Shown here in pieces: positions 1 through 8,492 of a stretch of DNA of 64,000 bases. The notes below the pieces were generated by a model that ran no database searches, was not told the origin of the DNA, and saw only the letters and a program-made list of their open reading frames with translations. Both the position numbers and the translations under genes were made by a program. The DNA comes from Streptomyces jumonjinensis (GTDB lineage: Bacteria; Actinomycetota; Actinomycetes; Streptomycetales; Streptomycetaceae): contig NZ_VCLA01000117.1 in the NCBI RefSeq assembly GCF_009600885.1, forward strand, positions 1-64,000, read 5' to 3'. Each line of letters begins with the position of its first letter. Position 1 is the first letter of the stretch.

Positions 1-1177
1 CCCCGGCGGCCGTCGTCCCGGCCGCCGCCGGGCCGGTCGTGGGCAGCCGGGCCGTGAGGGCGAACCCGCCGTCCGGCCGGGGGCCGTGTGCCAGCTCCCC
101 GCCCGCCAGCCGGACCCGCTCGTCGAGCCCCACCAGCCCGCTGCCGCCGCCGACGAGCCCGGACGGCGGCCCCGCCGCCGGACCATTGCCGACCGCCACG
201 ACGACCGACTCCTGCGCGTCCTTTGACCCTGGCTCGCCCGCCACGGTGACGACGACGGCCGCGCCCGGGGCGTGCTTGGCCGCGTTGGTCAGGGCCTCCT
301 GGACGACCCGGTACACCGCGCGGTCCGTCATCGGGGGCAGCGCCCCGGGGCGCCGCTCCTCGCGCAGCTCGACCCTGAGCCCGGACTGCCGGGCCCGCTC
401 CACCAGCGCGCCGACCGGTTCGTCCGCCGGGACGGTCGGGGCCCGCTCGTCATCGGCGCGCAGCACCCCGACGATGTCCCGCAGCCGGGCCGTGGCATCG
501 GCCGCCGACTGCCGCAGCTCCCCGGCCGAGGCCCGCTGCCGCTCGCTCAGCGTACGGTCGACCTCCAGAGCGGCGGCCCGCACCGCGATCAGCGACAGAT
601 CGTGCCCGAGCGAGTCGTGCATATCGCCCGCGATCCGGGACCGCTCCCGTATCCGCGCCCGGTCGGCGACGGCCCGCTGCTCGCGCTCCATCCGGTCGGC
701 GAGCTCCCAGCCGGTGCGCACCAGCTCGGCGTACTGCCGTATGTACCGCCCCACCAGCCAGGGCACCACCACGGTGAAGAGGAGCGAACTGAGCTGGGCG
801 GGCCAGGTCCAGAGGTCGGCCTCGACGGCGAGAACGAGCACCAGCCCGGCGGCGGTGATGCCTCCGAAGGCCAGGAGCGCGGGCCGGGCGCCGGGTGAGC
901 GCCAGCCGAGGAGACCGCCGAAGACGGCCATCGCGAGCGAGTACTGGACGGTGACCAGTTCGAGGTTCTCGACGGCGGACAGCGCGGTGACCAGGCTCAG
1001 GGAGGCGAGCGGTGCGCGCCGCCACACCAGTACGGCGACGGCGAGGGCCGCAACTCCGAAGGCGACGCCCGCCCAGGAACCCCCGTCGTCAGGATCGCCC
1101 TTGAGCAGCACGGGGCAGCTGAGCAGGGCCCAGAGCACCAGGTCGACGACGATGATCCGGGTCCGTTCCGCGCGCAT
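1..1177 (-). CDS. Two-component sensor histidine kinase, NarL/DesK type (3' end outside window)
   Basis: Membrane sensor kinase that should autophosphorylate on His and pass the phosphate to the response regulator encoded just upstream. Reading from an ATG at 1177, about 140 N-terminal residues form a series of hydrophobic segments, followed by a HisKA_3 dimerisation domain with the phospho-acceptor in GDMHDSLGHDL (His187). An HATPase_c domain follows, with the N-box around ALTNAAKHA and a glycine-rich GLVGLDERV stretch. The stop codon is beyond base 1, so only the extreme C-terminus is missing. It lies 59 bp downstream of the regulator in the same direction, an ordinary regulator-kinase operon. 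The signal is not predictable. The forward-strand open frames over this stretch are GC-rich shadows. Confidence 0.93.
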   Translation of the reverse strand, partial: MRAERTRIIVVDLVLWALLSCPVLLKGDPDDGGSWAGVAFGVAALAVAVLVWRRAPLASLSLVTALSAVENLELVTVQYSLAMAVFGGLLGWRSPGARPALLAFGGITAAGLVLVLAVEADLWTWPAQLSSLLFTVVVPWLVGRYIRQYAELVRTGWELADRMEREQRAVADRARIRERSRIAGDMHDSLGHDLSLIAVRAAALEVDRTLSERQRASAGELRQSAADATARLRDIVGVLRADDERAPTVPADEPVGALVERARQSGLRVELREERRPGALPPMTDRAVYRVVQEALTNAAKHAPGAAVVVTVAGEPGSKDAQESVVVAVGNGPAAGPPSGLVGGGSGLVGLDERVRLAGGELAHGPRPDGGFALTARLPTTGPAAAGTTAAG

Positions 1178-1236
1178 GCCCCCACTCTGCCGGACGGCCC
1201 CGGTCCGGGTCCCCCGACGAAAGTAAGACGGTGCCG

Positions 1237-1929
1237 CTACGCCTCGGTCATCATGCCCGCCTCATGGGCGAGGACGGCCAGCTGCACCCGGTTACGCAGC
1301 TGAAGCCGGGCGAGGACGGCGCTCACATGGGCTTTCACGGTGCCCTCCACCACATGGAGCCGCCCGGCTATCTCGGCGTTGGACAGCCCGGCCCCGACCA
1401 GCGCGACCACCTCGCTCTCGCGCGCCGTCAGCGGCTCCAGCCTCCGGCGGGCCTCGGCGGCGCGGGACATCCGTCCGTCGCCGAGGTGGGCGATGACGCG
1501 CCGCGCCACCTCGGGCGAGAGAAAGGCGGCCCCGCCCGCGACGGCCCGCACCCCGGCGATGAGCTCGCGCGGATCGCCGGACTTGAGCAGAAAGCCGCTC
1601 ACCCCCGCGTCCAGGGCGCGGGCGATGTACTCGTCCTCCGAGAACGTCGTCAGCATCATCAGCGCCGTGCCGGGCAGCACCCGCCGCAGCTCCTCGGCGG
1701 CCCGCAGCCCGTCCAGCCCCGGCATCCGGATGTCGAGCAGCGCGACATCGGGCCGGTGCCCGATCGCCATCTCGACCGCCTCCCGCCCGTCCCCGGCCTC
1801 GGCAACGACCTCGATCCCGGGGTCCGACCCGAGGATGGCGCACACCCCGGCGCGGATCATGGCCTCGTCATCGGCGAGAACGACGCGCACGGGACGCTCG
1901 GAACGGGGCTCGGCGGGGGAGGTCGTCAT
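1237..1929 (-). CDS. Two-component response regulator, NarL/LuxR family
   Basis: DNA-binding response regulator of 230 residues, partner of the adjacent kinase. The receiver domain carries the acidic pair Asp20-Asp21, the phospho-acceptor Asp66 in LLDIRMPGLDG and the conserved Lys116 in FLLKSGD. The C-terminal LuxR helix-turn-helix starts near residue 162 with LTARESEVVALVGAGLSNAEIA. Length and architecture are standard for the family. It is the first gene of the pair and sits 59 bp before the kinase. Target genes cannot be inferred from the window. Confidence 0.96.
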   Translation of the reverse strand: MTTSPAEPRSERPVRVVLADDEAMIRAGVCAILGSDPGIEVVAEAGDGREAVEMAIGHRPDVALLDIRMPGLDGLRAAEELRRVLPGTALMMLTTFSEDEYIARALDAGVSGFLLKSGDPRELIAGVRAVAGGAAFLSPEVARRVIAHLGDGRMSRAAEARRRLEPLTARESEVVALVGAGLSNAEIAGRLHVVEGTVKAHVSAVLARLQLRNRVQLAVLAHEAGMMTEA

Positions 1930-2007
1930 GCGGTCAGATTACGGGGGAGCCCGGGGCGGGTGCGGGTGCAGGCTTCTGTCGGGGCCCGCTCTTGACGGGA
2001 GCGGCGC

Positions 2008-2211
2008 TCAGAGAGTGCCTTCGCTGACGGCTGTGACGAAGGATTGCCACGGTCCGGGGGCGAAGGTGTGGGCCCCCAGGGCGCGGGCCTTGCTGTCGCC
2101 GACCGCGACGCGGTGGTCATCGGTCGGCTGGGTCTCGATGCAGGTCCCCCTGTTGTCGCCGCTGTACGAGGATTTCTGCCAGGCGCCCTCAGGGAGGTTG
2201 TGCCGCATCAT
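2008..2211 (-). CDS. DUF397 domain-containing protein
   Basis: Small protein of 67 residues with the DUF397 signature: an N-terminal WQKSSYSGDNRGTCIE stretch, a central VAVGDSKARALG and the C-terminal W-x-SFV. DUF397 genes in Streptomyces are almost always placed beside an XRE regulator with a DUF5753 domain, as here, where only 15 bp separate them. The pair behaves like an antitoxin-like or regulatory module in developmental control (for example the WhiJ/BldB-associated families); that role is family knowledge, not shown here. Confidence 0.93.
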   Translation of the reverse strand: MMRHNLPEGAWQKSSYSGDNRGTCIETQPTDDHRVAVGDSKARALGAHTFAPGPWQSFVTAVSEGTL

Positions 2212-2226
2212 CTGGTGTACCTGCCT

Positions 2227-3090
2227 CTAGGTGCTGAGATTTTTGGCCACTCGCGCGATCAGTTCCATGGACTGCCGTGACGGTAGGGCGCTGGACCGGA
2301 GTTGGTCGAAGGCCAGTCGGTACTGATCGACGGGGCCATCCTCCTCCAGGTAGAGCGCTCCGTCGAGGTAATCCAGATTGACCACGTCCAGATCCATCGG
2401 GTCCGGGTAGGAGTAGATGGCGAAGGGGCCGTCCAGCCCGGCGTGCCAACCCTGGCCGAACGGGACGATCTGAATCGACAACCGGGGCGGTTTGTTCAGC
2501 TCGATCAGCCGTTGCAGCTGGGCGGCCATCATCCCGGGGCTGCCGATCACACGGCGCAGTACGGCCTCGTCGAGCAGACATACGTACTGAGGCGGGTTCT
2601 CCTTCCGGAAGATCTCCTGCCGGTTCATGCGGACGGAGAGGAACGACTCGATCTCCTCTTCGGAGGCGGAAGTGCCCGCGCTTCGGATGACTTCCTCGGC
2701 GTACTCGCGGGTCTGGAGCAGCCCCGGCACGAGCAACGGCTGGAAGACGAACATCCTTGCCGCGTCGGACTCCACGCTCAGCCGCTCCTGGAACAGCGCG
2801 GGCAGTATGCCGCTGTACTGCGTCCACCAGCTCTTACGGCGGCTCTCCCGCGACATCGTCGTCAGCGCCGTCTGCAATCGCGGGTCATCGACGCCGTAGA
2901 GGATCAGCAGCGCCTCGATCTCCAGCTTGCTGACGCTCTGCCGGCCGTTCTCCTGGCGCGAGATCTTCGACTTGTCGCCGCCGATGCGCTCGGCCGCCTG
3001 GTCCATCGTGACATCGGCCGCTTCGCGCAGCCGCTTGAGTTCGCTGCCCAGCCTGCGACGGCGCACAGTCGGGCGTGGGTGACCTGCCAA
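2227..3090 (-). CDS. XRE-family transcriptional regulator with DUF5753 domain
   Basis: DNA-binding regulator of 287 residues. The N-terminal helix-turn-helix spans about residues 14-67 (LKRLREAADVTMDQAAERI then GGDKSKISRQENGR). The rest is the DUF5753 domain typical of Streptomyces XRE proteins, ending in RVAKNLS. The reading frame opens with TTG at 3090, preceded by AAGGGG at a good distance; a GTG at 3066 is an alternative start. It forms a unit with the DUF397 gene and is divergent from a HATPase regulator at 3330, a common trio in Streptomyces. Confidence 0.94.
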   Translation of the reverse strand: MAGHPRPTVRRRRLGSELKRLREAADVTMDQAAERIGGDKSKISRQENGRQSVSKLEIEALLILYGVDDPRLQTALTTMSRESRRKSWWTQYSGILPALFQERLSVESDAARMFVFQPLLVPGLLQTREYAEEVIRSAGTSASEEEIESFLSVRMNRQEIFRKENPPQYVCLLDEAVLRRVIGSPGMMAAQLQRLIELNKPPRLSIQIVPFGQGWHAGLDGPFAIYSYPDPMDLDVVNLDYLDGALYLEEDGPVDQYRLAFDQLRSSALPSRQSMELIARVAKNLST

Positions 3091-3194
3091 CGTAGGCCCC
3101 TTTCCAGATGCGTTGACAGCCCAGTGTGTCGTACAGGCCGACCATTACTCCAATCGTCTTAATACGCAAGGAAGTTCGAGGTGTAACCAGAAAT

Positions 3195-3208
3195 CTGCAA
3201 TGTTGCAG
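3195..3208. promoter_or_regulatory. Candidate operator, 14-bp palindrome in the divergent XRE/HATPase promoter region
   Basis: The sequence CTGCAATGTTGCAG is a 6-2-6 inverted repeat in the 239-bp AT-richer gap between the divergent XRE gene (starting at 3090) and the HATPase gene (starting at 3330). The position suits autoregulation by the XRE protein; this is inference. Confidence 0.4.
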
Positions 3209-3329
3209 CCGTTCAGGTTGCGGTCAAGGAGTGAATGGGTCCACTCTGTTGCGCATCACAGACGGCGCTCGTGCAGTGACCGAGCGTCTCTCCACTTCGC
3301 GATGCGCCGGACTCGGCGCTGGAGGAGCC

Positions 3330-3746
3330 ATGAGCGCCATGGCGGAAACAGGCAGCACCCACTACCGGCAGGAACTCACCGCCCACCCCCGGGCCCTCGC
3401 CCGCATCCGCCGGATCATCCGCGCCCATCTGCGGCACTGGGGCCTCGGGTCGCTCACGGAGACCGCCGTGCTCTGCGCCCATGAGCTGCTGGCCAATGTG
3501 GACAAGCACACGGATTCGCCGCGCTGCGTTCTCACCCTGGAGCGCCGCCCCGGCGGCGTACGCGTCGTCGTCCGTGACACCAGCGCGCGGCTGCCCGTGC
3601 TCCGGGAGCCGGACTGGGTCGCGGAGAGCGGGCGCGGGATGGCGCTGCTGGAGAGCATGGCCGACTCCTGGGGCGCCGCGCCGGCTCCCGGGGGGAAGGA
3701 CGTGTGGTGCGAGATCCGTGCCGAGCCGGGGGCGGGCGGCGGATGA
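3330..3746 (+). CDS. ATP-binding protein, anti-sigma-factor-like HATPase (HATPase_c_2)
   Basis: Stand-alone GHKL ATPase domain of 138 residues, similar in form to anti-sigma kinases such as RsbW/SpoIIAB. The N-box appears as HELLANVDKH, and a G2-like GRGMALLESMADSWG lies near the C-terminus. The start chosen is the ATG at 3330, preceded by GGAGGAG at 3321; a longer in-frame extension to 3126 lacks a ribosome binding site and runs through the divergent promoter. It is transcribed away from the XRE/DUF397 pair. The partner sigma factor or target is unknown. Confidence 0.9.
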   Translation: MSAMAETGSTHYRQELTAHPRALARIRRIIRAHLRHWGLGSLTETAVLCAHELLANVDKHTDSPRCVLTLERRPGGVRVVVRDTSARLPVLREPDWVAESGRGMALLESMADSWGAAPAPGGKDVWCEIRAEPGAGGG

Positions 3747-3934
3747 GCGGGGAGGGCGAGGTGTACCGGGGGTCCTTGGTCGCCTGGTTGCGTGACCGGC
3801 GGACCAGGGAGTACGTCATCGCCTGCCTCGCGTACGGCACCCGTCACGTACACCGGGGAGACGGAGCGCCCGGGCCCGGAGGACCGGACCCGGCGCCCCT
3901 GGGGGGCGTACCGCCGATGGGGCGGCGTCAGTGA
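3743..3934 (+). CDS. Small hypothetical protein, translationally coupled to the HATPase gene
   Basis: An ATG overlaps the TGA of the preceding HATPase gene (ATGA), opening a 63-residue frame. Its first half, including SLVAWLRDRRTREYVIACLAYG, looks protein-like, while the tail is Gly/Pro-rich. The overlap suggests coupling. I do not recognise a family, and it could be a chance frame. Confidence 0.42.
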   Translation: MSGEGEVYRGSLVAWLRDRRTREYVIACLAYGTRHVHRGDGAPGPGGPDPAPLGGVPPMGRRQ

Positions 3935-3949
3935 CCGGCGCACAGGAAA

Positions 3950-3982
3950 GCGCCCGGAGGGAAGCGATTCTCCTCCGGGCGC
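3950..3982. terminator. Bidirectional hairpin terminator
   Basis: An 11-bp perfect stem (GCGCCCGGAGG paired with CCTCCGGGCGC) and an 11-nt loop lie between the convergent small gene and the M4 peptidase. No U-tract is visible, as is usual in Streptomyces. Confidence 0.75.
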
Positions 3983-4029
3983 GATCAGCTGGTCAGGCGA
4001 GCGCGGTCAGCCGTGGTGGCGCCGGACGC

Positions 4030-6060
4030 TCAGAACGTCAGCTTGATGTTGTTGATGTAGCCGGTGTCCCGTGCCGCCCGGTCCTGCGCCCGCAGCTGCC
4101 AGACGCCGTTGGCGACCTCGGAGGAGGCGTTGACCGTGTAGGTCTCCTGGACGTTGTCCGCCGAGTCGCCCGAGCTGACCGGCTTCAGCGGGTACACCGT
4201 CCCGTCCGGGGCCACCAGATCCACCGCCAGATCGCCCCGCCAGGTGTGGATGATGTCCACTTCGGCCTGGAGCGTCGAGGGCGCGTTGCCCGCCACACCG
4301 GTCACCGTCACCGGGGAGTTGACCGCCGCACCGTTGTCCGGGATGGCGACGTCAGCGGTGTTCTCGAAGCTCGGGCCCGGGTTGCCGCCGCCGGGGCGGG
4401 CGCCGACGTTCACACCGGCCCAGGCGTCGGTCACCGACTTGACCTCGGGGCTGCCCGCCCCGTACAGCTCCGTCGCCACCGCGATCGTCCCGGTGCGCGC
4501 GCCCGCGTAGTTGGTCGTGGAGGTGAACTTGGTCGTCAGCGCCTTGTACCAGATCAGCGCGGCCTTCTCCCGGCCGATGCCGGTGACCGGCAGCCCGTCG
4601 GAGGTCGGCGAGTCGTAGTTCACGCCGTTGAGGGTCTTGGCGCCGCTGCCCTCGGAGAGCAGATAGAACCAGTGGTTCGCCGGGCCCGAGGAGTAGTGGA
4701 CGTCGACCCCGCCGATGCCCGAGTACCAGTAGTCCTTCGACGATCCGTCCTTGCTCGGCTTGTCCATGTACCGCAGCGGGGTGCCGTTGCCCCGGATGTC
4801 GATCTTCTCGCCGACGAGATAGTCGCCCAGGTCCTGCCCGTTGGCCGCGTGGAACTCCACGGCCGCGGCGAAGATGTCGGAGGTGGCCTCGTTCAGCCCG
4901 CCGGACTCGCCGCTGTAGACGAGCTTGGCGGTGGCCGAGGTGAGGCCGTGCGTCATCTCGTGCGCCGCCACGTCGATCGAGGTCAGCGGCTTGGCGTTGC
5001 CCGCGCCGTCGCCGTAGGTCATGCAGAAGCAGCTGTCGGTCCAGAAGGCGTTGACGTAGTTGTTGCCGTAGTGGACCCGGGAGTACGCGCCGACGCCGTC
5101 GCCCTTGATGCCGTTGCGGCCGTGCACGTTCTTGAGGTAGTCCCAGGTCAGCCCCGCGCCATAGGCGGCGTCCGCGCCCGCGGTCTCGGCGGTGGACGGC
5201 TGTCCGTCGCCCCAGACGTCGTCCGGGCCGGAGAAGAGGGTCCCGGTGCCGGAGGTGCCGCGGTTGAGGTTGTACGTACGGTGGTTGCCGCGGCCCCCGT
5301 CGGTGAGGTTGAACGAGCTCCCGGACGGGGTGCTGCCCAGCGTCACCTGCCCGCTGTACTGGGTGTTGCCGGTGCCGTTGTGGACGGCCTGCCACTCATG
5401 GATCTTCTTGCCGGTGGCGGCGTCGGTGACGACGTGCAGCTCGTTGGGGGTGCCGTCGTCCTGGAGGCCGCCGACGACCGTTTCGTACGCCAGCACCGGC
5501 TTGCCGCCCGTCGCCAGCCAGACCACCCGGCGCGGCGCGCGCTCCGCCTCGGCGCGCGTCGAGCCCGCCGCCTTCGCCCGGCCCACGGCCTGCTTCTCGG
5601 CGGCGGAGGGGGCGATCCGGGCGCTGGTGCCGACGCCCTTGAGGGCCGTCTTCGACGCCTTGGCGACGGAGGAGGTCCGGCCCGACCGGGTCTCGGAGAC
5701 CACCAGATCGCCGCCGAGCACCGGAAGGCCGCTGTAGGTGCGCTCATAGCGGGTGTGGACGGTGCCGTCGCGGTCGCGGGCGACATCCCGTACGACGAGC
5801 TTCTCCCGTGCGCCCAAGCCCAGTTCACCGGCGGTGGCGGCGGTGACGGCGCTCCGCTCGCGTATCAGCTCGGCCCGCTGGGCGGGGGTGAGCGCGGCGG
5901 GCAGCGCCCCGGGCGAAGCCTTGCCCGGCTGCGCGGCGGCGGGGGACTGGGCCGGGGCGGCGGCGGCCGGGCCGCCGGCCTGGAGGCCGACGGCTATGAC
6001 AGCGGCGGTGGCTATGAGCGCGCCGGTCGCCGTGGCGCGACGGCGAGGGGTGGATCTCAC
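4030..6060 (-). CDS. Secreted M4-family (thermolysin-like) metallopeptidase with P-domain
   Basis: Zinc endopeptidase of 676 residues exported as a proenzyme. An Arg-rich N-terminus and hydrophobic core ending near AAAAPA form a signal peptide. An FTP/PepSY propeptide region runs to about residue 200. The catalytic domain shows HEMTH near residue 363 (zinc ligands and catalytic Glu) and the third-ligand motif GGLNEATSDIF about 20 residues later. After a Gly/Pro linker near residue 560, a C-terminal proprotein-convertase P-domain (from FENTADVAIPDNG to NNIKLTF) is present, a common addition in Streptomyces M4 enzymes. The gene stands alone, with a hairpin terminator downstream. Role: extracellular protein degradation. 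Confidence 0.96.
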   Translation of the reverse strand: MRSTPRRRATATGALIATAAVIAVGLQAGGPAAAAPAQSPAAAQPGKASPGALPAALTPAQRAELIRERSAVTAATAGELGLGAREKLVVRDVARDRDGTVHTRYERTYSGLPVLGGDLVVSETRSGRTSSVAKASKTALKGVGTSARIAPSAAEKQAVGRAKAAGSTRAEAERAPRRVVWLATGGKPVLAYETVVGGLQDDGTPNELHVVTDAATGKKIHEWQAVHNGTGNTQYSGQVTLGSTPSGSSFNLTDGGRGNHRTYNLNRGTSGTGTLFSGPDDVWGDGQPSTAETAGADAAYGAGLTWDYLKNVHGRNGIKGDGVGAYSRVHYGNNYVNAFWTDSCFCMTYGDGAGNAKPLTSIDVAAHEMTHGLTSATAKLVYSGESGGLNEATSDIFAAAVEFHAANGQDLGDYLVGEKIDIRGNGTPLRYMDKPSKDGSSKDYWYSGIGGVDVHYSSGPANHWFYLLSEGSGAKTLNGVNYDSPTSDGLPVTGIGREKAALIWYKALTTKFTSTTNYAGARTGTIAVATELYGAGSPEVKSVTDAWAGVNVGARPGGGNPGPSFENTADVAIPDNGAAVNSPVTVTGVAGNAPSTLQAEVDIIHTWRGDLAVDLVAPDGTVYPLKPVSSGDSADNVQETYTVNASSEVANGVWQLRAQDRAARDTGYINNIKLTF

Positions 6061-6599
6061 GCGGACTCCTTCTGCTGTGGGGTGCCGGACGGCGGTAACA
6101 GGCCGTCCGGGCTGAGCTGGAGCGGTTGGTGCGTGGAATGGAGGGAACAGTGACAGGAGTGAGCAGTCCCTGTCAGGAGCGCGTCAAGAAGTTGGCCGGA
6201 AGTCGTCCGTTGACCGAGATGTCATGTTCGTTGAGCGGACATTGCGGGGGTGTTGCGGGAGTTCGGCCCGCCCTGGCCGCCAGGCGTCCGGCCGGATCGC
6301 CTCCGGCCCGGAGCGGCGTCACGGTCGCGCTGGAGCGCCGGCCGGCGGTTCACGGATCCGGCCATGGCGGCCCGCCCGCGGCGCGGGGGCCGAGGCGTCG
6401 ATGGGGGCGTCGGAGTATCCGGTGTGCCGGGCGGGACGGGCCAATCGTCGGAGGCGGCGGCCTCGACGGGGGTCGTCAGGATGCCCGGTGCGCCGGGCGG
6501 TACGGGCCGAGGCGCCCGAGGAGGCGCCCCGGCCGGTGAAGGCCGTCCGCCGTCACGCCCCCCTGCGGGTCACCCGGCCCCCGCCCCGACCGGCTCCCC
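6061..6599. other. Intergenic region, promoter of the M4 peptidase; no gene seen
   Basis: The first 180 bp upstream of the peptidase start are AT-richer and should hold its promoter. The remainder is GC-rich and carries open frames in several phases without start sites or recognisable products. I see no RNA gene. Confidence 0.5.
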
Positions 6600-8492
6600 T
6601 CACACCAGACTCTCCCGCCACGCCCGGTGCAGCTCCGCGAAACGCCCCGTCCCGCCGATCAGTTCGGCGGGTGCGCCGTCCTCCACGATCCGGCCGTGCT
6701 CCATCACCAGCACCCGGTCCGCCACCTCCACCGTGGAGAGCCGGTGGGCGATCACCACCGCCGTACGCCCGCGCAGCACCGTGTCCATCGCCCGCTGCAC
6801 CGCCCGCTCGCCCGGCACGTCCAGCGAGCTGGTCGCCTCGTCCAGGATCAGTACGGACGGGTCCGCCAGCAGGGCCCGGGCGAAGGCGACCAGCTGACGC
6901 TGGCCCGCCGAGATCCGCCCGCCCCGCTTCCGTACATCCGTGTCGTAGCCGTCCGGCAGACCGCTGATGAACTCATGCGCGCCGATCGCCCGCGCCGCGT
7001 CCTCGATCTGCTCGCGCGTCGCGTCCGGCGCCCCGATGGCGATGTTCTCCGCGACCGTGCCGGAGAACAGGAACGACTCCTGGGTCACCATCACCACCCC
7101 GCGCCGCAGCCCGGCCGTGGACAGCTCCCGGATGTCGACCCCGTCGAGCAGCACCCGGCCCTCGGTCGGGTCGTAGAACCGGGCCAGCAGCTTCGCCAGC
7201 GTCGACTTGCCCGCGCCGGTCGAGCCGACGACGGCGATCGTCTGCCCCGCCGGGATCGTCAGACCGAACCGGGGCAGCACCTCGCCGCCCGTGCGATAGG
7301 TGAACCGCACCCCGTCGAAGACGACCTCGCGCCCCGGCTGCCCGCCCGGCGCCGGCGGCAGCTCCACCGGGTGCGCCGGCTCCGGCACGGACGGGGTCTG
7401 CGCCAGCAGCCCGGCTATCTTCGCCAGCGAGGCGGCAGCGCTCTCATAGGAGTTGAGGAACATCCCGAGCCGGTCGATCGGGTCGTACAGCCGCCGCAGA
7501 TAGAGCACGGCCGCCGCCAGCACCCCGAGCGCCAGCGTCCCGTCGGCGACCCGCCACGCGCCCCACAGCACCATGGCCGCGACCGAGACGTTGGCGACCA
7601 GCCGGGAGCCGACCACATACCGCGCCAGCTCCAGCATGACATCGCCGTTGCTCCGCTCATGGCGTGCGTTGAGCCGCTGGAACTCGGTGTCGTTGGCCCG
7701 CTCGCGGCGGAACGCCCGTACCGGCCTGATGCCGTTGAGCGTCTCCGAGAACTTCACGACGACCCCGGCGATCGCGGTCGAGCGCTCGGCGTAGACGGCC
7801 CCCACGCGCCGCCGGTAGACCCGTACCAGCAGATACAGCGGAACGAAGGAGGCCACGGCGACCCCGCCCATGCTCAGATCGAGCCAGAGCAGCAGCACCG
7901 AGATGTAGACGAAGGCCAGGATGACGTCGATCAGCTCCTGAAGCCCCTCTTCGAGCAGCTCGCGCAGCGACTCCACGTCCGTGGTGGAGCGGGATATCAG
8001 CCGCCCGGAGGTGTAGCGGTCGTGGAAGTCGACGCTCAGGGCCTGGGAGTGGCGGAAGATCCGGCCCCGCAGCTCCAGCAGCACATCCTGGCTGAGCCGT
8101 CCGGAGACGGAGATGAACAGATACTGGAGCAGCCCCGCGCCGAAGGCGCACACCGCGTATCCGGCGGCCACGGCGATCAGCGGGCCGTAGTCCCGCTCGC
8201 GGAACGCGGGCACCCCCCGGTCGATGGCATAGGCGACCAGCAGCGGACCGGCCTGGACGGCGGCCTGCTGGAACAGCAGGATCAGGGCCACCCGCAGCAC
8301 CCGGGCGCGGTGAGGGGAGAGCAGCGACCGCAGCAGCGCCCCGGTGGCCCCCGGGGGGACGGGGAGATCGTCCTGGTCGAAGGGGTCCCCCGCCCCGGGC
8401 TCCCGGCCGCCCGGTGCGCCGGAGCCGGCCGCCGGGTCGTCGTCGCGGGCCGTGTCCCCGGCGGCGCCGGAGGAGGTCGTGGCGGTGGTCAT
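6600..8492 (-). CDS. ABC exporter half-transporter (membrane domain plus ATPase), catalytic-site subunit
   Basis: Type IV (multidrug-type) ABC exporter subunit of 630 residues. An acidic Gly-rich N-terminus is followed by six membrane helices and an ATPase domain with Walker A GSTGAGKST, signature ISAGQRQ, Walker B VLILDEATSSLD and switch His in VVIAHRLSTV. The catalytic Glu is present but the signature is not the usual LSGGQ. The ATG at 8492 overlaps the stop of the partner gene by 4 bp (ATGA), so the two are coupled. A longer open frame running to 9449 is only a shadow inside the partner. Together with the partner it forms a heterodimer; the substrate is unknown. Confidence 0.95.
   Translation of the reverse strand: MTTATTSSGAAGDTARDDDPAAGSGAPGGREPGAGDPFDQDDLPVPPGATGALLRSLLSPHRARVLRVALILLFQQAAVQAGPLLVAYAIDRGVPAFRERDYGPLIAVAAGYAVCAFGAGLLQYLFISVSGRLSQDVLLELRGRIFRHSQALSVDFHDRYTSGRLISRSTTDVESLRELLEEGLQELIDVILAFVYISVLLLWLDLSMGGVAVASFVPLYLLVRVYRRRVGAVYAERSTAIAGVVVKFSETLNGIRPVRAFRRERANDTEFQRLNARHERSNGDVMLELARYVVGSRLVANVSVAAMVLWGAWRVADGTLALGVLAAAVLYLRRLYDPIDRLGMFLNSYESAAASLAKIAGLLAQTPSVPEPAHPVELPPAPGGQPGREVVFDGVRFTYRTGGEVLPRFGLTIPAGQTIAVVGSTGAGKSTLAKLLARFYDPTEGRVLLDGVDIRELSTAGLRRGVVMVTQESFLFSGTVAENIAIGAPDATREQIEDAARAIGAHEFISGLPDGYDTDVRKRGGRISAGQRQLVAFARALLADPSVLILDEATSSLDVPGERAVQRAMDTVLRGRTAVVIAHRLSTVEVADRVLVMEHGRIVEDGAPAELIGGTGRFAELHRAWRESLV

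Noticed and set aside
3931..6153. A 740-residue open frame opposite the M4 peptidase
   Set aside because: Antisense to a clear metallopeptidase, low complexity, no domain; a GC-bias shadow.
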